Shown here piece by piece: positions 24,714 through 33,689 of a stretch of 64,000 nt of DNA; position 1 is the first letter of the stretch; every line of letters begins with the position of its first letter. The position numbers and the translations under genes were made by a program. The stretch spans positions 21,926 through 85,925 of the forward strand of contig JACQFI010000084.1 in the NCBI GenBank assembly GCA_016200135.1. The letters run 5' to 3'. Below the pieces are notes generated by a model. That model worked only from the letters and a program-made list of their open reading frames with translations. It was not told the origin of the DNA and searched no databases. This DNA is from Planctomycetota bacterium. GTDB lineage: Bacteria; Planctomycetota; SZUA-567; H5-PLA8.

Positions 24714-25964
24714 TCAGGGGGTCACCGTCTCGCGCTTGCGGCAGTCGTACAGGCGCATGGCGGCGGCCTGTTCGAGCACATCTACCTCCGCGCCCTTAAA
24801 GCCGCGCTGCCGGGCTTTCGCGCACTCGTCCAGGCAGCGTTCGAAAAGGGGAATCGCGAGCCGGATGTTCTTCTGGATGGAATCGAAGTCCGCCACGCGC
24901 GGGTCGGACTTGGCGTGGTACACGTTGGCCTGCTGAAAAGCATCGCGCGCCGCATTCAGCAGGGGATTCTTCTCCGGGAAATAGCGCGCGGAAGGCCCGG
25001 AGGTCCGGTCGGGCTGCCGGACGGCGACAGGCGCCGCCGGCTTCTTCGGCGCTGGGACCGGCGTTACAGTCCTGTTGGCAGGCGCGGCCACGCTGGACTT
25101 CTTCTCTCCGGCCAGGACTTGTTCCTTGGATTCTTCCACAAGCTTAACCGTGTCTTCCTTCGTCTCAGGCGCATTGCTGCCCAGGAGCTTCTTGAGGTCC
25201 TGCGACGCCCAGCTCACCGTCTCTTCGGTCTCGTTCGCCAGTTCCCGCTGCCCTTCCACGGAGGCCAGGTCCGAAGGCGGCCGGCCCGTGGCAACCCAGC
25301 GGCAGCAGAAGATCGCGATGAAGAGCGCCAGGAGCGTGCCCAGGACTTTAAAGACGAACCGCGTCCGCTTCGGCGCGTTCGGGTATGCAGCCTCGGCTTC
25401 GGTTCGTTGCGAACCGGAAGCTTTCACCAGTTCGCTGCCATCTACCTTAAGAATCACCGAGCGGCGCGCGCGGTTGGAATGGCGGCGCGGCAGGACCACC
25501 GTGCCTTCCGCTTTCTTCTCGACGGGCTCGGGCTTCTCCGCGACCGCGACCTCGGGAATGCCCGCATCTTCGGGTTCGAAGCGCTCCGCTTCCGGTGGAT
25601 CCTTGAAGAGATCGCCTTCGCCTTGCGTCAGTTTAATGCGCGCTTTTTCCGCCAGCTCGCGGTCCTGCTGCTGCCGCTGAACGCTGCGCGTCTGCTCCTC
25701 GCGCCGCTTCTCATTCAGGACTTTCTGCAATTCATCCGAGCGGCCGCGGCCTTGAATGCTTGGCCCGGCCGGCGCGTCTTCACTCTTTTTCTCTACGTCT
25801 TTCTGCTCGTTGACCTTGAGCAGCATCTTGGCACGGAACAACCGGTCGCGCTCTTCCTTCAAGGCCGGGTCTTCAATGCGCGTCCCCCGCCCTTTCCCGA
25901 TCCGCCGCGTGAGCCGGCTGCTGCGAGTTCTGCCGTCCCGGATGCTCGCATGCTGTTCGCTCAT
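24714..25964 (-). CDS. single-pass membrane protein with charged coiled region, unknown function
   Basis: A 416-residue protein starting at the ATG at 25964. The N-terminal 200 residues are charged and probably helical (LFRAKMLLKVNEQKDVEKK, KVLNEKRREEQTRSVQRQQQ). One transmembrane helix, VLGTLLALFIAIFCCRW, lies near residue 220. An Ala/Pro/Lys linker comes next, then a compact C-terminal helical domain (NPLLNAARDAFQQANVYHA, LAIPLFERCLDECAKARQRG) that resembles a TPR-like pair. This is a probable envelope or signalling scaffold. I recognise no family. It is divergent from the lipoprotein gene at 26240. Confidence 0.65.
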   Translation of the reverse strand: MSEQHASIRDGRTRSSRLTRRIGKGRGTRIEDPALKEERDRLFRAKMLLKVNEQKDVEKKSEDAPAGPSIQGRGRSDELQKVLNEKRREEQTRSVQRQQQDRELAEKARIKLTQGEGDLFKDPPEAERFEPEDAGIPEVAVAEKPEPVEKKAEGTVVLPRRHSNRARRSVILKVDGSELVKASGSQRTEAEAAYPNAPKRTRFVFKVLGTLLALFIAIFCCRWVATGRPPSDLASVEGQRELANETEETVSWASQDLKKLLGSNAPETKEDTVKLVEESKEQVLAGEKKSSVAAPANRTVTPVPAPKKPAAPVAVRQPDRTSGPSARYFPEKNPLLNAARDAFQQANVYHAKSDPRVADFDSIQKNIRLAIPLFERCLDECAKARQRGFKGAEVDVLEQAAAMRLYDCRKRETVTP

Positions 25965-25998
25965 GAAGCAAATCCCTTGAAGGTGAGCCCGAATCACG

Positions 25999-26021
25999 CG
26001 TTACCGTTGCAACAGGTAACG
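25999..26021. promoter_or_regulatory. operator-like palindrome
   Basis: Arms CGTTACC and GGTAACG form a perfect 7-bp inverted repeat around an inner palindrome, GTTGCAAC. It lies 35 bp upstream of the minus-strand membrane protein gene, in the divergent gap to the lipoprotein gene. The symmetry suits a dimeric or tetrameric DNA-binding protein; no binding factor can be named. Confidence 0.35.
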
Positions 26022-26239
26022 TCCAAGGCGTGGAAACTTTCGCCTATTCTTCCTGAATGCGAAGGAACCGAGGATATCATAACCACTTGCGAAGCCGTAA
26101 GATAAAAAATAGAAACCGTGGGCGCAACCTATTAGCACCTCCTCGCGCCGATCGCCGTGACCTCTGGCGCCGGTTTAGACGATACTGGCAGCCGTGCTCC
26201 GCGTTTGACGCGCGGCGCTAAAACGTTTAGGGGAGACGC

Positions 26240-27079
26240 ATGCTCGCGCGCACTTTGATGCTCCTGTTCGTGCTCTTGAGCCTCGCGGCCTTCACCGGTT
26301 GCGAGCGCCAAGTGCCTACGACCGATTACTTCCCCATGCGCGACGGCAATCGCTGGGAGTACCGCCTGCTCGACCACGCGCGCCTGAAGGCCCTCGCGGC
26401 GGGCCAGACCGTGCCCACGGCGACGGAGCTCTCCGGCGCACAGCCCGCCGAAGAGAAAGACGAGACCGCCGAGCCCAAGGCTGAGGTGCTCGGAGACGAA
26501 GGAGCCCCCAAGCCCGCCGTGAAGCTGGCGCCCGCGCGCCGCGTGGCGCTGGTGCTTAAAGATGCCGTGGACGAGCTGACCTACCGTGCAACGTACGACA
26601 ACTTCGAACAGGTCTGGTCGAAGCGCAGCGGCTATGTCGGTTCGCAGAACGCCGCCGGACGGCAGTACCTCCTGATCCTCCCCCCGCATACGCGCTACCG
26701 CTGGGTGGTGACCGACGACCGGGGCTCAAACCTGTACTACGAGATCGAAGGGCAGCAAGACGTGGAGACGCCCGGCGGCGCGTTCAAGCAGTGCGCGGTG
26801 GCGCGCCAGGAATCGCACGACAAGCGCGAGATCTCGCGCTACTGGTTCGCTCCGGGCGTCGGCCTGGTGCGGCGCAGCAAGTACTATCGCGACGAGGAAT
26901 TCTTCCGCCAGGAACTGGTCGCGTACGAAGTCCGCGCGTCGCTCCCCGCGGGACGCATGGCCGAAGAGCACGAGATTCAGATGGCGCTTAAAGGCGGAAA
27001 TCGCGGCGCGGAGCACCGGATGAAAGGCATGCGGCCCGAGCCCGCAGATAAGGAAAAGGAGGACGCCGAGAAGCGCTGA
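26240..27079 (+). CDS. lipoprotein of unknown function
   Basis: A 279-residue lipoprotein. The signal MLARTLMLLFVLLSLAAFTG is followed at once by the lipobox Cys (residue 21). The mature protein opens with TTDYFPMRDGNRWEYRLLD, a motif of lipoproteins that begin with a Tyr-Phe-Pro-Leu/Met, Gly-x-x-Trp-x-Tyr strand. It continues with an acidic linker and a beta-rich domain (YYEIEGQQDVETPGGAFKQC, YWFAPGVGLVRRS). This matches a widespread planctomycete/deltaproteobacterial group of unknown function. A strong GGGGAG site sits before the ATG. Confidence 0.75.
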   Translation: MLARTLMLLFVLLSLAAFTGCERQVPTTDYFPMRDGNRWEYRLLDHARLKALAAGQTVPTATELSGAQPAEEKDETAEPKAEVLGDEGAPKPAVKLAPARRVALVLKDAVDELTYRATYDNFEQVWSKRSGYVGSQNAAGRQYLLILPPHTRYRWVVTDDRGSNLYYEIEGQQDVETPGGAFKQCAVARQESHDKREISRYWFAPGVGLVRRSKYYRDEEFFRQELVAYEVRASLPAGRMAEEHEIQMALKGGNRGAEHRMKGMRPEPADKEKEDAEKR

Positions 27080-27103
27080 ACGCCCAAGCCGCAAGCCACA
27101 TTC

Positions 27104-27688
27104 CTAATAAATGTGGTACTTGTCCCGGTCGCCCTTGGCCCATATCGCCATCACGGCTCCGATGCCGCACGAAAACAGCCATACAAGGAAGGCCGTCCTC
27201 GCACCGCCCCAATTCATGAAGTTGAAGATAAACCCGGCCAGCGAGGCGGCCACGGTTCCGCCGCCGTAGCGCAAAATACCGCCAAGGGGCGAAGCCTCCC
27301 GCTTCGCGATCAGGAATCCGCTCAGTCCGCCCTGGGCCGCCATGAGCAAGAACGCGAGCCCGTCGCAGACGGGCAGGAAGATGCACCCTACCAAGGACAG
27401 GAAGGCGCCGGCGCACGCGCACTTGATCAGCCGTATGCGATAGCCGCGCTCAAAGGCCTCCGTGAGTTCGCGCGCCTTATCCTTCCGCGCCTGAATCGCC
27501 TGCTTGAGTTCCTCGGGCAGACGCGCGTAGGCTTCGGGCGTCAGGCTGATCGCATTCGGCGCAAAAACGGGCTCGACGTACGCTTCATCGCGAGCCTGGC
27601 TTGTCTCTGGGAGCACTTTCTCCGGCTTGGCCGGCACCGGAGCGCTCGGCGCTTCAAACGCGAACGGGTCTTTTCGGTTCAGGTTCAT
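27104..27688 (-). CDS. small polytopic membrane protein, unknown function
   Basis: A 194-residue protein. The first 80 residues are hydrophilic (DPFAFEAPSAPVPAKPEKVL, LTPEAYARLPEELKQAIQAR). Four hydrophobic helices follow between residues 88 and 185 (LIKCACAGAFLSLVGCIFL, GLAFLLMAAQGGLSGFLI, GGGTVAASLAGFIFNF, AFLVWLFSCGIGAVMAIWA). There are no transporter motifs. It converges on the lipoprotein gene 25 bp away. Confidence 0.6.
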   Translation of the reverse strand: MNLNRKDPFAFEAPSAPVPAKPEKVLPETSQARDEAYVEPVFAPNAISLTPEAYARLPEELKQAIQARKDKARELTEAFERGYRIRLIKCACAGAFLSLVGCIFLPVCDGLAFLLMAAQGGLSGFLIAKREASPLGGILRYGGGTVAASLAGFIFNFMNWGGARTAFLVWLFSCGIGAVMAIWAKGDRDKYHIY

Positions 27689-27972
27689 CGGTTCTCTCTC
27701 CGCTCCATCAAACCCAGCCGCGTGTATTTTCGCAAGACGTGTACCGTGAAAACAGGAACCGTGTTCGCGCTACATCCGTTCAATTCACCAACAACGTTGC
27801 CCGCTCGCACGAACCTCAATAACACTGTTAAATGCATAAACCTTAATGCTTAATACACTTATGAGAAACAGCCGCCTTTGGCATATCAAACGCTTTATAC
27901 CTTTGCGAAGCGGCCGGACATGGATGCCTGGCCGAAAATCGAAGGGGCCTATCAAGGCAAAGGAGCAGGAAA

Positions 27973-28728
27973 ATGAAGACGAACATGAGCAAAACGATGG
28001 GTTGGATCTGCCTGGCGCTCGCACTCGCGACGCTTGCGGCCGCCCAGTCCGGTTCGGCGGCCGAGCCCATGGGCTCGACCACCAACCCCAGCACGGGTGA
28101 GACCATCTCCGTGTACAAGAACGCCGACGGCACGCACGATGTCGTGCACACCGACGCCGATGGCAACGAGATCTCCCGCGAGACCCACGGCAACGAGCCC
28201 GTCACCAAGCCCGACGGGACCAAGCAGCCCGACAGCGCTTCGACGAAGGACAGCGACGGGAACACGACCACCATTACCCACAACGCCGACGGCTCCAAGA
28301 ACAAGTCCGTCAAGGACAAGGACGGTAAGGAAACCTCGAACGAGAAGATCGAGAAGGAACCGGTGACAAAGGTCGAGAAGAACAAGGATCCCAAGGGCGG
28401 CTCGGGCGTCAATCCGGACAACGGCGTCAAGACCGAGGTCATCCTGAACGGCGACGGCACGAAGACCATTATCATCACCAAAGGCGGCAAAGAGATGTAC
28501 CGCGAGACGCTGAAGGTGAGCGATGAGATGAAGCAGGATGGCCAGGACCTGCAGGGCTTCCCGCCGATCCGCACGAGCGCCGTGTATAGCGCGCCGGAGC
28601 CCGTGTACGTCGAGCGCCGTGTGCTGGTCGTCGACCGCAGCCCGAGCTTCTCGATCGGCCTCGGCTTCGGGTTCGGGCACGAGCACCACAGCAAATGCGC
28701 CCCGCCCTGCCACAAGAAGTGCAAGTAA
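27973..28728 (+). CDS. secreted repeat-containing protein, unknown function
   Basis: A 251-residue exported protein with a good signal peptide (cleavage near GSAAEP). The mature part is rich in Asp/Gly/Thr/Lys and contains about six short imperfect repeats of the form DGT/DGN + T-x-T/E-I-x (NADGTHDVVHTDADGN, DSDGNTTTITHNADGS, NGDGTKTIIITKGG), giving a beta-strand-rich, YD-like chain. The last 50 residues form a separate Tyr/Val-rich segment ending in HHSKCAPPCHKKCK, with His and Cys that could bind metal. AGGAGCAGG precedes the ATG. Confidence 0.65.
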   Translation: MKTNMSKTMGWICLALALATLAAAQSGSAAEPMGSTTNPSTGETISVYKNADGTHDVVHTDADGNEISRETHGNEPVTKPDGTKQPDSASTKDSDGNTTTITHNADGSKNKSVKDKDGKETSNEKIEKEPVTKVEKNKDPKGGSGVNPDNGVKTEVILNGDGTKTIIITKGGKEMYRETLKVSDEMKQDGQDLQGFPPIRTSAVYSAPEPVYVERRVLVVDRSPSFSIGLGFGFGHEHHSKCAPPCHKKCK

Positions 28729-28751
28729 GCCTCAGCAGATCCATCCGCACC

Positions 28752-28789
28752 AGGACGCCCGGCGCTCGTACAGGCCGGGCGTCCTGCTT
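28752..28789 (+). terminator. probable terminator hairpin
   Basis: Twelve-bp arms, AGGACGCCCGGC and GCCGGGCGTCCT, have a 10-nt loop 23 bp after the stop codon of the secreted repeat protein gene. The T-run after it is weak (GCTTTCCT), so termination may be partial. Confidence 0.55.
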
Positions 28790-28919
28790 TCCTCTCCCTG
28801 CCCTCAATTCGCGAAGAACGGTCAAAAACAGCTCCCAAAATCCGAGAAATGTATCAGGCTTGAGGTTTATGCCTTCTTACCGGAGTTCCCCAGACCGCGC
28901 CGCTTGAGGATCAACCACG

Positions 28920-30563
28920 ATGAGAATTCCGCAGCAGACCTTGTTTGCGCTTACGCTCCTGGCGGGCGTGCTCCATGCCGGAGAGACCATCGAATCCCGC
29001 CAGCCGCCCGGCGGCTTTCAAGACATCGCTTGGGAAGATACGCACGCCGGCCAGTGGCAGACGGTCGACGTGACGCAAAAAGGCCTCGCTCCCGGCGAGG
29101 AGGATCTCACAAAAAAACTGCAGGCTCTGGTGGACGGCGCACAAGGGCCGACCGTCCTCTATTTCCCAGCCGGGACCTATCGTTTCGGGAAAATCGCCAT
29201 CGGGCACGGCGATCTGATCATCAAAGGCGACGGACCCGCCAAGACGATCTTTAAAGCCACGCAGGACGGAGCCGTCTTCCTGTGGCAAGGCGTGGGCGGC
29301 TTCTACGACTACAAGTACCTCTCCGCCGAATACCAGCCCCGGCCGATCACCACGGAGGTCGCGCCGGGCGGCACAGTGTTGACGCTCGCGGACACGTCCA
29401 AGCTCAGCGCCGGCGACATGGTGCTCGTCGAGGAGGACCTCGACAAGTGGACCTACGACTCGGCGCGGCGCGGGCGCGGCGGCGTATTCCTGCTCGCCAA
29501 GGTGGAAGGCAACCAGGTCACGCTCGACTTGCCGCTGGCGCTGGGCCTGGAAAAGGTGGCGCCCGACGCCAAGAACGCGATCCTCGCCAAATTGAAGCCC
29601 GTGCGGAACGTCGGCCTCGAAGGCGTGCGGATCGAACTCCCCGACGCGCCCGGCGACAAGGCCTCGGCGCTCTTCTTCAAGCGCGTCTGCAACGGCTACG
29701 CGAAGAACGTCGAATGCTGGAATCCGAGCCGGCATCACCTGGAAGTCGCGTACTCGCGCCGCGTGGTCGTGAGCGACAGTTACTTCGAGGAAGCCAAGTC
29801 CAAGGGCGGCGGCGGTTACGGCTACGGCGTGCTCTTCCGCGATCTCTCCACGCTCTGCAAGGCCGAGAACAACATCCTGAAGGACCTGCGCCACGCGATG
29901 GCAACCGAGGTCGGCTCGAATTACTGCGTGTTCGCCTACAACCTGGTGGTGGATCGCGTGCGCGACCGCTGCATGCAGCCGGGCCTCGCGGGCGACGTCG
30001 GCACCGAGAGGTGGATCAACGACAAGAAGCTCAACGGGATCAGTTCCTCGTTCATCACCGGCGATGTCGCCGCGCACGGGAACTTTCCGCACCAGATTCT
30101 TTTCGAGGGCAATATCTTTTACGACGGCTGCGTGGACCATTCCCACCTGCGTAACGGCCCGCATTATTTCTTCCGCAACCGTCCGCTCGGCCAGCCAAAG
30201 AAATACGGCGGCTGGCAGGAAGGCTTCGGCATCGTGGTGATGGACGACAGCGACCGCCAGTTCATCGTCGGGAACGTGCTGCTGAACGACGCGGCGATTT
30301 TTCTACAGAAGCACGAGACGGAGCGGACGTCGCTCGACACGTTCATCGCCGCCAACGTGGTCCAGGGCAAAGTAGATTGGGGTGCGCTCGCGCCGAATAC
30401 CGCGCTGCCCAAATCGCTCTACCTGAAAGCCAAGCCCGTCTTCTGGCCGAACGACCTCCCTTGGCCGGCCTTCGGCCCCGACATTCCCACCTCCGCCACG
30501 AACCGGATTCCCGCGCTGGTTCGCTGGGAAGAGCAATACAAGAAAAAGGGCCCGCGCGAATGA
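28920..30563 (+). CDS. secreted right-handed beta-helix protein (pectate-lyase-like)
   Basis: A 547-residue exported protein with signal peptide MRIPQQTLFALTLLAGVLHA. The entry motif LYFPAGTYRFGKIAIGHGDLIIKGDG is the classic start of a pectate-lyase-3-like parallel beta-helix. Helix rungs follow throughout (GLEGVRIELPD, NAVECWN-type turns, FEGNIFYDGCVDHSHL, FIVGNVLLNDAAIFL). Such proteins bind or cleave acidic polysaccharides. Catalytic residues cannot be named from sequence alone, so lyase activity is an inference. No neighbouring carbohydrate gene is in its operon. Confidence 0.75.
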   Translation: MRIPQQTLFALTLLAGVLHAGETIESRQPPGGFQDIAWEDTHAGQWQTVDVTQKGLAPGEEDLTKKLQALVDGAQGPTVLYFPAGTYRFGKIAIGHGDLIIKGDGPAKTIFKATQDGAVFLWQGVGGFYDYKYLSAEYQPRPITTEVAPGGTVLTLADTSKLSAGDMVLVEEDLDKWTYDSARRGRGGVFLLAKVEGNQVTLDLPLALGLEKVAPDAKNAILAKLKPVRNVGLEGVRIELPDAPGDKASALFFKRVCNGYAKNVECWNPSRHHLEVAYSRRVVVSDSYFEEAKSKGGGGYGYGVLFRDLSTLCKAENNILKDLRHAMATEVGSNYCVFAYNLVVDRVRDRCMQPGLAGDVGTERWINDKKLNGISSSFITGDVAAHGNFPHQILFEGNIFYDGCVDHSHLRNGPHYFFRNRPLGQPKKYGGWQEGFGIVVMDDSDRQFIVGNVLLNDAAIFLQKHETERTSLDTFIAANVVQGKVDWGALAPNTALPKSLYLKAKPVFWPNDLPWPAFGPDIPTSATNRIPALVRWEEQYKKKGPRE

Positions 30564-30822
30564 GAACGGCTAAAAAATGAACCGCCAAGTGCGCCAAGAA
30601 ACTCGAAATCCGTCTATACAGTTTTCAACCGAGCAACCATCAGGGAATTCTGTCGGTATTCAAATAGTAGCTCGCGGCCTAGTCGCAGACGCGCCACGGG
30701 ACTTGGACCTCCATGGCAAGCAGACTTGAGGATTCCCCTCGTAAGACCATTCCTTAAACCAACCGCGGTAGTAATAGCCGTTTGGAAGGCATGAGAGCCG
30801 GATGAATTCAAATAACTTTTGT

Positions 30823-30850
30823 TTGACTAACCAAATTATATGGCTAGAAT
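30823..30850 (+). promoter_or_regulatory. sigma-70-like promoter of the MarR operon
   Basis: TTGACT (30823-30828) and TAGAAT (30845-30850) are 16 bp apart. Transcription would start near 30857, immediately next to the GTG at 30858, so the mRNA would be almost leaderless. Confidence 0.6.
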
Positions 30851-30857
30851 CGTGTAG

Positions 30858-31343
30858 GTGACTGGAAAACTGGTCGGACAAGTGCTTGCCGCCTATCCGA
30901 AGATCTACTTCGCTTGCCACACGCGGCACGTAGTCGATCCGAAGACGCGGGAAAGCATCAGCGCGCATCAAGCCGGAATTCTAGGTCACCTGGACACCCA
31001 GGAGCCAATGAAACTGACGATGCTGGCGGAGCACATGGGCGTGACGCTGGCGACCATGTCCTTGGGCGTGAAGCGCCTGATCGAGCGCGGGTTCGTCCGA
31101 TTAGGGCGCGACCCCAAGGACCGTCGTTGCGTGGAACTAAGGCTGACGGAAGCCGGCGAACGGATGAAAGATGCCAATTCGGTACTCGATCCGGAACGTG
31201 TCGCGCGCGTGCTTGCGCGGCTTTCGCCTGACGAACGGAGCGCCGCCATTCGCGGCCTGAACCTGCTTGCGCTGTCGTCGCAAAAGGAGATCGACTCATG
31301 GACACAGACGCGCGCGGCGGGAACAAAAGGAGGCGTTCGATGA
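30858..31343 (+). CDS. MarR-family transcriptional regulator
   Basis: A 161-residue winged-helix regulator. The recognition region is LTMLAEHMGVTLATMSLGVKRL, followed by the wing FVRLGRDPKDRRCVELRLTEAGE with the conserved D-x-R-D-R-R type turn. Short helices at both ends form the dimer interface. No Shine-Dalgarno site is visible before the GTG, consistent with the promoter placed right in front of it. It overlaps the next gene by ATGA and heads a three-gene operon with an SRPBCC protein and a DUF3052 protein, which it likely controls. Confidence 0.85.
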   Translation: MTGKLVGQVLAAYPKIYFACHTRHVVDPKTRESISAHQAGILGHLDTQEPMKLTMLAEHMGVTLATMSLGVKRLIERGFVRLGRDPKDRRCVELRLTEAGERMKDANSVLDPERVARVLARLSPDERSAAIRGLNLLALSSQKEIDSWTQTRAAGTKGGVR

Positions 31344-31846
31344 TATACGTCGCATGGATCGCGGGCGCCATCGTACTGCTGGTTACCGTCATGTACCTTA
31401 CTGGAGCGCTGCTTCCGAAGAATCACGTTGCATCGGTTCGAGGCCATATTGACGGCTCTTTGGAGGATGTCTTTGCCACCCTGCGCGAGCCCGCCCGTTT
31501 CAGCGAATGGCGGCTGGACGTAAAGAGCGTCGAGGTGTTGCCTGACGAAAGCGGCCGGAAGCGCTGGATCGAGAAATCCTCCGACGGGGACCTCGCCTTG
31601 GAGGAAGCCGAGTCCTGCGCGCCCGGCCACCTCGTCACCCGCATCGCGGACCCCGACTTGCCCTTTGGCGGCACCTGGACGTTCGAACTGTCACCTGAAA
31701 AGGGCGGAACGGCACTCACCATAACGGAACGAGGCGAGGTGCGCCCGCCCTTATTCCGCTTCATGTCGAAGTTCATTTTCGGCCACGAGTCCACCATGAA
31801 GAAGTACATTGCCGCGTTAACCCGTAAATTCGCGAAGGGGGATTGA
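31340..31846 (+). CDS. membrane-anchored SRPBCC (START-like) protein
   Basis: A 168-residue protein. The start at 31340 overlaps the MarR stop by ATGA and has AAAGGAGG upstream. An N-terminal helix, VAWIAGAIVLLVTVMYLTGALL, anchors it. The rest is an SRPBCC ligand-binding fold: GHIDGSLEDVFATLREPARFSEW at the start, ESCAPGHLVTRIADPDLPFGGTW in the middle, and FIFGHESTMKKYIAALTRKF as the long C-terminal helix. Such proteins bind lipids or other hydrophobic ligands. Confidence 0.8.
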   Translation: MIYVAWIAGAIVLLVTVMYLTGALLPKNHVASVRGHIDGSLEDVFATLREPARFSEWRLDVKSVEVLPDESGRKRWIEKSSDGDLALEEAESCAPGHLVTRIADPDLPFGGTWTFELSPEKGGTALTITERGEVRPPLFRFMSKFIFGHESTMKKYIAALTRKFAKGD

Positions 31847-31850
31847 GAGC

Positions 31851-32465
31851 ATGGGCCAGGAGCTAAATTGTTTCGTCACGTTTAATCGCCAGCGCAGCCG
31901 GGGCAAGGCGCTGCTGGAAACGCAGGAAATCCTCTTCCGGGGCGATTACCGCCTCAAGATTCCGTTGAAAGATATCCGTCGGCTCGATGCGAAGAATGGC
32001 GAACTCAAGGTGACGTTTTCCGGCGGAACCGCCGTCTTCGAACTGGGCGAGGCGGCGGCGAAGTGGCTGCATCGCATCCGGAATCCACGTTCGCGCGTGG
32101 AGAAACTCGGCATCAAGCCTGACCAGTGCATCAGCGTTCTGGGACTGAACGATGCCGTTTTTTTGGGCGAGTTGAAGTCAGCCACATTGAACGTCTCGTC
32201 CGGAAAAGCGGCGCCCGAGAGCGACCAGATTTTCTTTGCCGCCGCTAAAGCGCCGGAACTGAAGAAACTTGCACAACTCAAAAAAAGCCTGGCCCCCGCC
32301 GGAGCCCTCTGGGTGCTTCGTCCCAAGGGCAGCCCCGATCTGACCGAAGCGCAGGTCCGCGAAGCCGCAAAGGACTCGGGGCTGGTCGACGTCAAAGTCG
32401 TGGCGTTTTCAGACGCGCTCACCGCCGAGAAGCTGGTGATCCCAGTCGCAAAACGCAAGGGCTGA
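31851..32465 (+). CDS. DUF3052-family protein
   Basis: A 204-residue protein. The first 85 residues form a small beta module (GKALLETQEILFRGDYRLKIPL). The rest matches DUF3052: EKLGIKPDQCISVLGL, then GALWVLRPKGSP and DSGLVDVKVVAFSDALTAEKLVIPV. Members commonly sit beside SRPBCC and MarR genes, as here, with 4 bp to the previous stop. Biochemical function is unknown. Confidence 0.75.
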   Translation: MGQELNCFVTFNRQRSRGKALLETQEILFRGDYRLKIPLKDIRRLDAKNGELKVTFSGGTAVFELGEAAAKWLHRIRNPRSRVEKLGIKPDQCISVLGLNDAVFLGELKSATLNVSSGKAAPESDQIFFAAAKAPELKKLAQLKKSLAPAGALWVLRPKGSPDLTEAQVREAAKDSGLVDVKVVAFSDALTAEKLVIPVAKRKG

Positions 32466-32786
32466 TCGAGAATACTTGTTCGACGACAATTCGTGAACGA
32501 TGGGCTTTCCTGGCCTTTGACACGCATCCGTGCATCGCGTAATGAAAGGGCGCCGATGTGGACGAGACCACGCATTACCTGCGCCACTGGATCTACACCT
32601 GCGGAGAAAAAGACCCGTGTAGCGAGACCGCCTGCGCGACCAATGGGGCGTGAAGGCGGTATTGTGGCCATTCCCGATGCTGTTCCTTAGCGTGAAACAA
32701 AAGGATAACGAGAAGTGCGGCGAATACATGTTTGGGCGTAGTTTCTCTGCACTACTTTCCATTTCGCACAATCCGGAACTATCTAT
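32466..32786. other. intergenic region with protein-like scraps
   Basis: No complete gene is seen. A short plus-strand reading (about 32555-32650, including DVDETTHYLRHWIYTCGEK) looks protein-like but has no start and a stop just upstream. It may be a decayed gene fragment. GC content drops towards the right end. Confidence 0.4.
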
Positions 32787-33194
32787 ATGGGTGAATTCGA
32801 ACATGTCGCAAATGACCTTCAGCAGGAAAGGAAGGTTGTATTCACTGCCCAGTCCTGCAAAAACTTTCACCAGCGCATGCTGATATGCAAACACGCGTTC
32901 GAACAGGGTGCGGTCCCGGTAAATCCGTTCAATCTGTTTGGGTACTTTCTCTACGAACTCGTTGACAGAGATTTGGTTAGAGGTGGGAATAATAACCTCT
33001 TGAAGCGATGCGACGAGCTATGGGTATACGGAGAGATTAGTGATGGCGTTCTCGCTGAAATCCACATGTTCAATAAGTCTGGCAAGCCCGTAAGGTTTTT
33101 TGATATTTCCAATCTACCGGACGAAGTAAAGGAGATACCCAAGAACGACATAGTGTTTGAGGACGACGTCAAACAGTACAGAGGCACTGTCTGA
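32787..33194 (+). CDS. DUF4406/DUF7768-like protein (nucleoside deoxyribosyltransferase fold)
   Basis: A 135-residue protein. AFEQGAVPVNPFNLFGYFLY, RCDELWVYGEISDGVLAEI and FNKSGKPVRFFDI follow the order seen in small Rossmann-like proteins related to nucleoside 2-deoxyribosyltransferases (cD-x-lW-v-G-x-S-x-G-x-x-E). These are common in phages and mobile islands. The base composition is clearly lower in GC than that of its neighbours, so transfer is likely. The catalytic role is unproven. Confidence 0.6.
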   Translation: MGEFEHVANDLQQERKVVFTAQSCKNFHQRMLICKHAFEQGAVPVNPFNLFGYFLYELVDRDLVRGGNNNLLKRCDELWVYGEISDGVLAEIHMFNKSGKPVRFFDISNLPDEVKEIPKNDIVFEDDVKQYRGTV

Positions 33195-33689
33195 AGGAGT
33201 AGTCTTCTTGAACACAAATAGTTCGCTCCACATTTCTGGCAGGTTGCCTTACCACTGCGCCTCAACCCTGGAATCCGGCCAGGCGCGCATCTGAACATGG
33301 AGCCGGTGGCGGTGGTTGCCGTTGTTTCCTCTCCTTCCAAGAAAGAGATCGTATCGAAAACCGCGCCCGCCGTCCGCAAGCGTTAGATGGCCGGAATCGC
33401 ACCGCTTGAACATCAAACCGCCAACAATTTCAATTCCGAATAAATTTTGGCATGTAGAGGCAGGCCAAGGGCAGAAGGCGAACGTGCATGCGCCACGAAG
33501 TGGGAAGAGATCAAGCAGGCATGGCGGAGCGCCAAGGACCGAACGTTCGACACCACCGAGGCCTGTTTCCGAACGTATACTCGCCTGGGCGGGCACCGTA
33601 ACCATCCTGGGCGTCGGAACGATCCGTAGCCTCGCGTTGGCGTTGGCCACATAATGATAATTGCTCGAAAAAACGTCGCCTGAGCGTGC
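33195..33689. other. gap without a convincing gene
   Basis: The region is mixed in composition. A minus-strand frame ending near 33249 contains MFKRCDSGHLTLADGGRGF and a Gly/Asn/His-rich tail that could be the remnant of a short exported protein, but it has no ribosome site or known motif. I see no repeats or RNA features. Confidence 0.4.

Noticed and set aside
24066..26105. Long plus-strand open frame of 679 codons
   Set aside because: It runs antisense to the two genes at 23217-24215 and 24714-25964 and through the 135-bp repeat, whose length is divisible by 3. It is Arg-rich with no motif.
28777..28919. Small gene between the secreted repeat protein and the beta-helix gene
   Set aside because: No start with ribosome site and no protein-like composition; the region holds only a terminator hairpin and a leader.
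33249..33650. 133-codon minus-strand gene
   Set aside because: Mixed composition, no ribosome site, no motif; kept only as a remark in the gap description.
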